This document shows positions 57,621-64,000 of a DNA stretch of 64,000 nucleotides, piece by piece. The stretch spans positions 1-64,000 of the forward strand of contig NZ_BCXA01000039.1 of assembly GCF_001894865.1 (NCBI RefSeq), written 5' to 3'. The DNA comes from Rhodococcus maanshanensis NBRC 100610. Its GTDB lineage: Bacteria; Actinomycetota; Actinomycetes; Mycobacteriales; Mycobacteriaceae. Each line of letters opens with the position of its first letter. The stretch's first letter is position 1. The translations under genes and the position numbers were made by a program. The notes beneath the pieces were generated by a model. It worked only from the letters and a program-made list of their open reading frames with translations, was not told where the DNA came from and searched no databases.

Positions 57621-59969
57621 GTGTTCGCCACGTGGGGACGGATGGCCTATCGCCTGCGGTTCACGGTGATCGGATTGGCTGTCGGACTGATGCTCGCTCT
57701 CGGGGCGTATGGCCTCGGAGTCGAAAAGCACATGAGCCAGAGCGGTTTGGTCGACCCGGGATCAGAATCCTTGGCCGCCGCAGAGTTGGCCGACGGCACC
57801 TTCGGTCGCGACACCCGAGCGGACGTGGTGCTCCTCTACACGGCACCCGAGGGCAAGACCGTCGACGACCCGGCCTTCGGGGCCAAGATCACCAAGAGCC
57901 TCGACGACCTGGCGACGAACAACCCGGACGAGATCCTCAAGGTCAACGGCAGCTACTGGTCCACACCAATCGCCCTGATGACCGAACCCGCCAAGAAACA
58001 CGCCATCGCCAGCGTCGCCATCAAGGGCGACAACGACACCGAGGTCGCCGCGAACTTCAAGAAGGTCCGCGACCGGTTCTACCTCGACGGCGTCGACGTC
58101 CAGCTCACCGGGCTGCAGCCGATCACCGGCACGATCAGCGACACCATGGCCAACGACCTACACCGGATGGAGATCCTGGCCATCCCGGCCGTCGGTGTCC
58201 TGCTGTTCTTCATCTTCGGCGGCGTCGTCGCCGCGGCGCTGCCGCTGATCGTCGGCGGGCTGACCATCATCGCCGCCAACGGCGTCGTCAAGGCACTGGC
58301 CCAAGTCACCGAGGTCAACGGGTTCGTGTTGTCGGTGGTCTCGCTGATCGGCCTGGGCCTGGCCATCGACTACGGCCTGTTCATGGTCAGCCGGTTCCGC
58401 GAGGAGATCGCCGAGGGCTACAGCACCGGCGACGCCGTGCGCCGAACCGTGATGACCGCGGGCCGCACCGTGGTCTTCTCCGCGACGATGATCGTCACCA
58501 GCCTCGGCGGCCTGCTGATCTTCCCGCAGGGCTTCCTCAAATCCATGGCATACGGCGCCATCGCGGCCGTCATCCTGGCCGCGCTGATCTCGGTCACTCT
58601 GCTGCCGGCGATCCTGGGGGTCCTGGGCCGCCGTATCGATGCGCTCGGACTCAAGTCGATGCGCAAGACCAAGACCGCCGACGAGATCGAGAACAGCATC
58701 TGGGGCCGGCTGACCCAGTGGGTGATGAAGCACCCGCTCAAGGTGACCATCCCCATCGTCATCGGCCTGCTGCTGCTCACCATCCCGATCTCGAACATCA
58801 AGCTGGGTGGGATCAACGAGACCTACCTCCCGCCGGACAACCCCACCCGCGTCGCGCAGGAACAGTTCGACGAGTTGTTCCCCGGCTACCGCGCCGAGCC
58901 GGTCAAGCTGGTGATCGACGGCGCCCAGAACGCGCAGATCACCCAGATCGTCAAGCAGGCCAACGCGGCCCCCGGCCTGGTCGAGAAGTTCACGATCAAC
59001 AACCAGACCAAGGACGGGGTGACGGTCTTCAAGGCCGGCCTGGTCGACCGCAACGACTCCGAGGCCACCATCGACCACCTGCGCTCGATGGAGGTGCCTG
59101 ACGGGGTGACCATGCTGGTCGGCGGCACCCCGGCGATCGAGCAGGACTCGATCGCGGCACTGCTGGACAACCTCCCGCTGATGGTCGCCATGGTGGTGCT
59201 GCTGACCACCCTGCTGATGTTCCTCGCGTTCGGGTCGCTGGTGCTGCCGATCAAGGCCGTGCTGATGACCGCGCTCGGGCTCGGGGCCACCCTCGGCATC
59301 CTGACCTGGATCTTCATCGACGGCAACGGCGCCAGTTTCATGAATTTCTCACCGGGACCGATCATGGCTCCGGTCCTGGTGCTGATCATGGCGATCATCT
59401 ACGGCCTGTCCACCGACTACGAGGTGTTCCTGCTCTCCCGCATGGTCGAGGCCCGCGCCCAGGGCGCGAGCACCACCGAGGCGGTCCGGGTCGGCACCGC
59501 GCACACCGGCCGCATCATCTCCGCGGCCGCACTGATCCTCATCGTCGTCACCGGCGCGTTCGCGTTCTCCGAACTGGTGATGATGAAGTACATCGCCTAC
59601 GGCATGATCGCCGCGCTCGTCATCGACGCCACCCTGATCCGCATGTTCCTGGTGCCCGCGACCATGAAGCTGCTCGGCGACGACTGCTGGTGGGCACCGG
59701 CCTGGATGAAGCGCATCCAGGAGAAGCTGGGCCTGGGCGAGCCGATCCTCGAGGACGAGCGGATGCCGTCCGAAATCCCGGATCTCGCCGCCGCCTATGG
59801 ACCCACGGCCGCGACGGATGTCGGGTCGACAACCGCGCCCCCGCCGAAGACCGTCAGTAGCGAGACCGATTCCCGGACCCACCGCGACAGGCATTCGGAG
59901 CACGCACCAATGATCAGCGTTGGCGAACTGATCGCACGGCAAAACCGCGACCGGGCCCCGCGGAGCTAG
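57621..59969 (+). CDS. MMPL-family RND lipid transporter
   Basis: The 782-residue protein has 11-12 membrane helices in two halves. The proton-relay Asp-Tyr pairs of the MMPL family are present in both: GLAIDYGLFMVSR near 250 and GLSTDYEVFLLSR near 600. The periplasmic loops and the hydrophilic C-terminal tail (about 80 residues) are typical. It exports lipids or glycolipids to the cell envelope by proton motive force. GTG 57621 is chosen because a strong ribosome binding site precedes it. Next to the sulfation island, it may export a lipid product; this is inference. Confidence 0.85.
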   Translation: MFATWGRMAYRLRFTVIGLAVGLMLALGAYGLGVEKHMSQSGLVDPGSESLAAAELADGTFGRDTRADVVLLYTAPEGKTVDDPAFGAKITKSLDDLATNNPDEILKVNGSYWSTPIALMTEPAKKHAIASVAIKGDNDTEVAANFKKVRDRFYLDGVDVQLTGLQPITGTISDTMANDLHRMEILAIPAVGVLLFFIFGGVVAAALPLIVGGLTIIAANGVVKALAQVTEVNGFVLSVVSLIGLGLAIDYGLFMVSRFREEIAEGYSTGDAVRRTVMTAGRTVVFSATMIVTSLGGLLIFPQGFLKSMAYGAIAAVILAALISVTLLPAILGVLGRRIDALGLKSMRKTKTADEIENSIWGRLTQWVMKHPLKVTIPIVIGLLLLTIPISNIKLGGINETYLPPDNPTRVAQEQFDELFPGYRAEPVKLVIDGAQNAQITQIVKQANAAPGLVEKFTINNQTKDGVTVFKAGLVDRNDSEATIDHLRSMEVPDGVTMLVGGTPAIEQDSIAALLDNLPLMVAMVVLLTTLLMFLAFGSLVLPIKAVLMTALGLGATLGILTWIFIDGNGASFMNFSPGPIMAPVLVLIMAIIYGLSTDYEVFLLSRMVEARAQGASTTEAVRVGTAHTGRIISAAALILIVVTGAFAFSELVMMKYIAYGMIAALVIDATLIRMFLVPATMKLLGDDCWWAPAWMKRIQEKLGLGEPILEDERMPSEIPDLAAAYGPTAATDVGSTTAPPPKTVSSETDSRTHRDRHSEHAPMISVGELIARQNRDRAPRS

Positions 59970-60017
59970 CGAGACAGGCGCACCCGGCGGACCGCCGAGG
60001 CCCGATCAACGCACTCG

Positions 60018-60503
60018 TCAGGCGGCGACCAGATCGTCGATCTGGTTGATCGCCGACGAGGCGCCCTCGATCACACCCATGTCCAGCACCTGCTGCAGCG
60101 CCTCGGCGGACTCGTAGGTGCTCACGTAGGTCGCATGCGTGCCGCCGTCGTGCTCGGCGAAGGTGAAGACGTTCTCCGAGACCGGCATTGCGGGGTTCGG
60201 GGTGAAGTCCGAGTCGGCGAAGCCGTCGACGAAAGCGAAACTCGTCGGCTCGTCGACCGCCGTGATCTGCCAGTATCCGGCGTGCTTGTCTCCTTCCGGG
60301 CCGGTCATGAAGTACGTCGTGTGACCGCCGGGTGTGAGGTCGTGATCGACCACGGTTGCCGGGTAGGTCGGCGGGCCCCACACCTTCTCCAGCTGGCGCG
60401 GGTCGGCGTAGACCTGCCAGATCCGCTCCACCGGCGCGGCGAAATCGGCGGTGATGGTCAGGGTCAGGTTGTCGAGGTCCTGTCGGACGTCGGTCACAGG
60501 CAT
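60018..60503 (-). CDS. SRPBCC/AHSA1-family protein
   Basis: The 161-residue START-like protein has a helix-grip fold: FAAPVERIWQVYADPRQLEK at the start, GGHTTYFMTGPEGDKHAGYW and EHDGGTHATYVSTYES. Such proteins bind small hydrophobic ligands. It starts four bases after the stop of the ArsR gene, and the ArsR-SRPBCC pair is very common. The role is unknown. The 3' end faces the MMPL gene 48 bp away. Confidence 0.82.
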   Translation of the reverse strand: MPVTDVRQDLDNLTLTITADFAAPVERIWQVYADPRQLEKVWGPPTYPATVVDHDLTPGGHTTYFMTGPEGDKHAGYWQITAVDEPTSFAFVDGFADSDFTPNPAMPVSENVFTFAEHDGGTHATYVSTYESAEALQQVLDMGVIEGASSAINQIDDLVAA

Positions 60504-60506
60504 GGT

Positions 60507-60848
60507 TCAGTCCTCCTTGGTCGAGTCGAATGCGATGAGTTCGTCTATGCGGGCGATGCGGCCGCGCCACACCTGCTCCAGTTCGGTGAGCATGGAGGCC
60601 ACCGACCGCACCGCCACCACGTCGCCACTGGCCAACTGCTCGCGCCCGCTGCGTCGCTTGGTGAGCAGGCCGGCCTTCTCCAGCACGGCGACGTGCTTCT
60701 GAACCGCGGCGAAGCTCATCTCGTAGTTCGCCGCGAGCGCGGAAACCGAGTGCTCCCCTGCCAGCACCCGGCGCAGGATGTCGCGCCGGGTCCGGTCGGC
60801 AAGCGCATGGAACAGGGCGTCCGCCCGGTCCTCGTCGTCTCCGTTCAC
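60507..60848 (-). CDS. ArsR-family repressor
   Basis: The 113-residue winged-helix repressor reads ALFHALADRTRRDILRRVLA, HSVSALAANYEMSFAAVQKH and VAVLEKAGLLTKRRSGREQL. It has no metal-binding Cys pair (CxC) in the recognition helix, so it belongs to the SRPBCC-linked subgroup. GTG 60848 is chosen over TTG 60863 because a 9-bp palindrome that must be its operator (60856-60879) would otherwise be inside the coding sequence. Confidence 0.85.
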   Translation of the reverse strand: MNGDDEDRADALFHALADRTRRDILRRVLAGEHSVSALAANYEMSFAAVQKHVAVLEKAGLLTKRRSGREQLASGDVVAVRSVASMLTELEQVWRGRIARIDELIAFDSTKED

Positions 60849-60855
60849 ACCACAA

Positions 60856-60879
60856 ACATACAACCAATCAGTTGTATGT
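60856..60879. promoter_or_regulatory. palindromic operator of the ArsR gene
   Basis: ACATACAAC and GTTGTATGT form a perfect 9-bp inverted repeat with a 6-bp centre directly before the ArsR start. It is the natural autoregulatory site. Confidence 0.75.
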
Positions 60880-60932
60880 TGTCAAGCCTCGGTTGCCTTG
60901 CCGGAGCACCAGGCCCCGTAGCGTGAGGTCGC

Positions 60933-61424
60933 ATGGGCGCCGAATCAGCAGCTGCACGTGAAGTGATCGCCAACTTCGCCCAGTGGAGCGCGGACGGGCG
61001 TTTCTCCGCACTGCGGTCGCTGGTTCCCCAGGATGGCGACGGACCGCTGCTCGCCCCGTTTCTGCTCGCGGTTGCGGCCGACGTGTCAGAAGACGACCTG
61101 GTGCGGATCGAAGCGGTGAGGGTCTTCACGATCCTTCGAATCGATGACGATTCTCTTGCCGAGAGATGCCGCGGGGCGCTGATCCGCCTGGCCAGGACGG
61201 ATGACGATTGGGATGTCCGCAATGCAGCTGGCTGCACTGTGTTCGACCTACCAGGCGCCGAGCGTGAAGTCGAGACGATGCGCTCCGTGATCGCAGCGGA
61301 GCAGGAGGACTTCGTGCGCGACAATGTCGGAGCCGCGCTCGAAATGTTTCTCCGGCGCCGAGATTCCCCTCTCAGCAGACCCACCCGACCGGGCCGATCA
61401 CCAGCACGGCCCCCGAGACCCTGA
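60933..61424 (+). CDS. HEAT-repeat-like hypothetical protein
   Basis: The 163-residue acidic helical protein has repeated helix pairs (EVIANFAQWSADGRFSALRS, LVRIEAVRVFTILRIDDDSL, WDVRNAAGCTVFDLPGA) that suggest HEAT-like repeats, then a Pro/Arg-rich tail. No family assignment is certain. It is divergent from the ArsR gene, whose palindrome lies about 55 bp upstream. Confidence 0.55.
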   Translation: MGAESAAAREVIANFAQWSADGRFSALRSLVPQDGDGPLLAPFLLAVAADVSEDDLVRIEAVRVFTILRIDDDSLAERCRGALIRLARTDDDWDVRNAAGCTVFDLPGAEREVETMRSVIAAEQEDFVRDNVGAALEMFLRRRDSPLSRPTRPGRSPARPPRP

Positions 61425-61522
61425 CCGGCAACGTCGACACCAGGCACACTCGCCGCCGCGCCGACGGTTAGCAGCGGCGCGAGGCGCGCTCAGCACCCCG
61501 GGCTGCTGGCAGAATCGGCAGG

Positions 61523-62323
61523 GTGGTCAGGCCAGCGGGTTCCAGCGCATCGCCGGCGGTCGGTCGCGCCCTCGACATCCTGGTGCGGCTCGCGCAGCGC
61601 CCCGGTCCGGTTCAGGCGTCCGCCCTCGCCCGCGACCTCGATCTGCCGCGTTCGTCGGTGTACCACATCCTGTCGGTGCTGGTGGAGCGCGGCTTCGTGG
61701 TCTATATGCCCGGCGAGCAGGCGTACGGGCTCGGGGTGACGTCGTTCGAGATCGGCTCGGCGTACCTGCGCCACGAGCCGCTCGAGCGCCTCGCACAACC
61801 GATCCTGCACCGGCTGGCCATGCAGCTCGGGCAGGCCGTGCACCTGGGGATCCTGCACGGCAACGAAACCGTCTACCTGCTCAAGGAACGCCCCACCTCC
61901 GGCCCGGCGGCCGAGGTCTCGCTGATCACCGACATCGGCGTCCGGCTGCCTGCGCACCTGACCGCCAACGGCCGCGCCATCCTTGCCGCCCTGCCCGACG
62001 CCCAGGTCAAGGCGTTGTACTCCCGGCGCGGCGACTTCATCACGCGCACCGGGCTCGGCCCACGGACGCTGACCGAACTGCGCCGCACCCTCGCGGAGGC
62101 CCACTCGCGCGGCTGGGCCGAGGAGGTGGACCTGGTGACGACGGGCCTGCGGTCGGTTGGCACCGCGGTCTTCGACCACAACGGCCGGCCGGTCGCGGCA
62201 CTGAGCACCACCTGGCGCAAACAGTTGGCCTATCCCGAGCCGGAGGCCGTGGGACAGATCCTGCTGGGCGGCGCCGAGCGCCTGACCTCCCACATCTCGG
62301 GCCACGCCCCCACCCCTCGCTGA
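61523..62323 (+). CDS. IclR-family regulator next to NAD-GDH
   Basis: The 266-residue regulator has an N-terminal winged helix (VGRALDILVRLAQRPGPVQA, SALARDLDLPRSSVYHILSV) and an IclR effector domain (EVSLITDIGVRLPAHLTANG, RAILAALPDAQVKALYS, TTGLRSVGTAVFDHNGRPVA). GTG 61523 starts the frame. It precedes the NAD-glutamate dehydrogenase gene by 95 bp, with a 26-bp palindrome in between, and so probably controls it. It is not closely similar to the IclR at 43581. Confidence 0.85.
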   Translation: MVRPAGSSASPAVGRALDILVRLAQRPGPVQASALARDLDLPRSSVYHILSVLVERGFVVYMPGEQAYGLGVTSFEIGSAYLRHEPLERLAQPILHRLAMQLGQAVHLGILHGNETVYLLKERPTSGPAAEVSLITDIGVRLPAHLTANGRAILAALPDAQVKALYSRRGDFITRTGLGPRTLTELRRTLAEAHSRGWAEEVDLVTTGLRSVGTAVFDHNGRPVAALSTTWRKQLAYPEPEAVGQILLGGAERLTSHISGHAPTPR

Positions 62324-62367
62324 GTGGGCAATCGCCAGAATTTCGATCCTTGTGAGGCAGTTCACAG

Positions 62368-62393
62368 AGTTGTATAGTCCTGTATATACAACT
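62368..62393. promoter_or_regulatory. palindrome in the NAD-GDH promoter
   Basis: AGTTGTATA and TATACAACT form a perfect 9-bp inverted repeat with an 8-bp centre, 26 bp before the GDH start. The AT-rich centre can hold a -10 box, so binding would block transcription. The IclR regulator upstream is the obvious candidate. Confidence 0.7.
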
Positions 62394-62418
62394 GCTGCCG
62401 CACGAGGAGAAGCCGACG

Positions 62419-64000
62419 ATGACGCAGGCCTGGGACGACGACTTCCGCGACCGGATGACGGATCCGGTATTGGCGAAGTCCTACATCGCATCCCTGCCGG
62501 AGGCGTACAAACACGACTTCGACCCCGCACGCGCCGCCGCGGACGTCACCCGGGTCGAGGCGCTGCGGACCGACTCGTTCGAGGTTGCCCTGCACCCGCC
62601 GACGGGCGCGGCACGGGGCCAGCTGCGCCTCACGCTCTACATCGACGGAGAAGCCGTCTCGCTCAGTCGCATCCTCCCCGTGATCCAGTCCCTCGGCGTC
62701 GAGGTGCTCGACGAGCGCCCCTATCCGATGGCCGACTCGGCCGGCAGTGAGTGCTGGATCTACGACTTCGGCCTGGCCCTCGACGTCGCCCCCGCTCCGT
62801 CCGACACCGGCATGGCAGCCCGGTTCACCGAAGCCTTCGCCGCCGCCTGGCGTGGCGACGCCGAGGTCGACACTTTCAACCACCTGGTCCTGCGCGCGGG
62901 GCTGACCTGGCGGCAGGCGTCGATGCTGCGGGCGTACGCAAAATACCTACGCCAGGCCGGGTTTCCGTACAGCCAGGTGCGGATCGCGGAGGTCCTCTCC
63001 GCGCACCCCGAGTCGGCGCGGCTGCTGGTCGAGCTGTTCGGGGCCCGCTTCGATCCGGCGGCACACGACGAGGCCCGCCAGAACGAGTTGACCGGCCGCC
63101 TGGACGACGCGCTCGGCAGCGTGGTCAGCCTCGATGAGGACCGCATCCTGCAGGCCTTCACGACCCTCATCCGAAACACCCTGCGCACCAACTATTTCAC
63201 CCGCGGCGGCGCCTCACCGTTGCTCTCGTTCAAGTTCGATCCGCAGGGGATCGACGAACTCCCCCACCCCCGACCACAATTCGAGATCTACGTCTGCTCG
63301 CCGCGCGTCGAAGGCGTCCACCTGCGGTTCGGCAGCGTGGCCCGCGGCGGCCTCCGATGGTCGGACCGCAAGGAGGACTTCCGCACCGAGGTACTCGGAC
63401 TGGTGAAGGCGCAGGCGGTGAAGAACGCGGTCATCGTGCCGGTGGGCGCCAAGGGCGGGTTCGTCGTGAAACAGCCGCCCGCGCCGACGGGCGCCGACGC
63501 GACCGATCGCGAGGCGCACCTGGCCGAGGGCATCGCGTGCTACCGGCAGTTCATCGCCGGCCTGCTCGATGTCACCGACAACATCGACTCGGCCACCGGC
63601 TCGGTCGTTCCCGCCCGCGACGTGGTCCGCCACGACGCGGACGACACCTACCTCGTCGTCGCCGCGGACAAGGGCACCGCCACCTTCTCCGACATCGCCA
63701 ACGAGGTCGCCGCCGAGTACGGCTTCTGGCTCGGCGACGCGTTCGCCTCCGGGGGTTCGGTCGGATATGACCACAAGGCGATGGGCATCACCGCGCGCGG
63801 CGCATGGGAGAGCGTCCAGCGTCACTTCCGTGAGATGGGCCGCGACACCCAGAGCGAGGACTTCACGGTCGTCGGCATCGGCGACATGAGCGGCGACGTG
63901 TTCGGCAACGGCATGCTGCTCAGCGAGCACATCCGACTGGTCGCCGCCTTCGACCACCGTCACATCTTCCTCGACCCCACGCCGGACGCGGCGACGTCGT
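62419..64000 (+). CDS. NAD-glutamate dehydrogenase (large type), 3' end outside window
   Basis: The 527 residues seen cover the region before and including the catalytic core of the large NAD-dependent glutamate dehydrogenases. [20 protein letters not shown] is the conserved pre-catalytic part. [20 protein letters not shown] and [19 protein letters not shown] carry the substrate-binding and catalytic lysines, and [20 protein letters not shown] is the NAD region. ATG 62419 has GAGGAG nine bases upstream, so it is a genuine start. Relative to 180-kDa enzymes about 450 N-terminal residues are lacking, so this fits the 115-kDa class or a natural truncation. The gene degrades glutamate to 2-oxoglutarate and ammonia. 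Confidence 0.88.
   Translation, partial: MTQAWDDDFRDRMTDPVLAKSYIASLPEAYKHDFDPARAAADVTRVEALRTDSFEVALHPPTGAARGQLRLTLYIDGEAVSLSRILPVIQSLGVEVLDERPYPMADSAGSECWIYDFGLALDVAPAPSDTGMAARFTEAFAAAWRGDAEVDTFNHLVLRAGLTWRQASMLRAYAKYLRQAGFPYSQVRIAEVLSAHPESARLLVELFGARFDPAAHDEARQNELTGRLDDALGSVVSLDEDRILQAFTTLIRNTLRTNYFTRGGASPLLSFKFDPQGIDELPHPRPQFEIYVCSPRVEGVHLRFGSVARGGLRWSDRKEDFRTEVLGLVKAQAVKNAVIVPVGAKGGFVVKQPPAPTGADATDREAHLAEGIACYRQFIAGLLDVTDNIDSATGSVVPARDVVRHDADDTYLVVAADKGTATFSDIANEVAAEYGFWLGDAFASGGSVGYDHKAMGITARGAWESVQRHFREMGRDTQSEDFTVVGIGDMSGDVFGNGMLLSEHIRLVAAFDHRHIFLDPTPDAATS

Noticed and set aside
57488-59101. Overlapping plus frame of 537 codons in the MMPL gene
   Set aside because: Arg/His/Pro-rich translation; the other plus frame encodes a perfect MMPL transporter.
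1-64000. CRISPR arrays, tRNA, rRNA, prophage or attachment sites
   Set aside because: No spaced repeats, cloverleaf sequences, ribosomal RNA motifs, integrase or phage structural genes were seen.

Overview
The window is high-GC actinobacterial DNA. The gene content points to the mycolic-acid group (Rhodococcus, Gordonia, Tsukamurella, Nocardia or a near relative): a 3-ketosteroid delta1-dehydrogenase, actinobacterial integration host factor, a mycofactocin-type SDR, an MMPL lipid transporter, FadD acyl-CoA ligases, a DUF1214/SDR/sulfotransferase triad and the start of a large NAD-glutamate dehydrogenase. Many starts are GTG, intergenic gaps are short, and terminators are GC-rich hairpins without U-tracts. 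No tRNA, rRNA or CRISPR array was seen. The genus is inference.

Layout. 1-5 kb is a worn region: an IS4-superfamily transposase, a possibly clipped membrane protein, small secreted proteins, and a scar joining a response-regulator stub to a histidine-kinase stub. 5-10.6 kb has kstD divergent from an XRE/STAND ATPase regulator, then a hemerythrin protein and a membrane protein. 10.7-14 kb has a stand-alone integration host factor paralogue, a DUF4240 protein, a LuxR stub, a secreted protein, a hydrolase and a DUF4267 protein. 14-19 kb is a regulatory unit built round a 1104-residue SARP/AAA regulator flanked by a quinone oxidoreductase and a second hemerythrin protein. Both flanking genes carry the same triple 11-bp direct-repeat operator. 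19-23 kb is a TetR gene facing a DUF3556/phytoene-desaturase-like operon across a 30-bp palindrome. 23-28 kb holds a beta-propeller lipoprotein, conserved hypotheticals, a DUF4259 mini-operon with a probable frameshift and a secreted lipase-like hydrolase. 28-31.8 kb holds a flavin monooxygenase, a 35-residue membrane peptide, an erm rRNA methylase with a candidate leader peptide, and a secreted protein. 32-35 kb is a LuxR/STAND regulator behind a decayed copy of itself. 35-38.6 kb is a cyanate cluster (cynR, cynT, cynS) bracketed by two nucleoside-type deaminases.

38.6-60 kb is the most interesting part and looks like a sulfation-linked catabolic island. The minus operon cysD-cysNC-cysQ-NTF2 makes PAPS and removes PAP. 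The opposite operon, DUF1214-SDR-sulfotransferase, would use PAPS. An IclR regulator lies between them. The same 19-bp box occurs just downstream of matching promoters for both operons (three copies), so the operons appear co-regulated. Next come two acyl-CoA ligases, a second NTF2-like protein, a PucR-type regulator, a membrane protein, a GMC oxidoreductase, an MDR oxidoreductase and an MMPL transporter. The inferred role is induced sulfation of a lipid- or alcohol-like substrate feeding CoA-linked metabolism. The substrate cannot be read from the sequence.

60-64 kb has an ArsR/SRPBCC pair with a palindromic operator, a HEAT-like protein, and an IclR regulator in front of an NAD-glutamate dehydrogenase that runs off the window. 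That gene starts behind a strong ribosome binding site at a point that skips the N-terminal third of the 180-kDa class.
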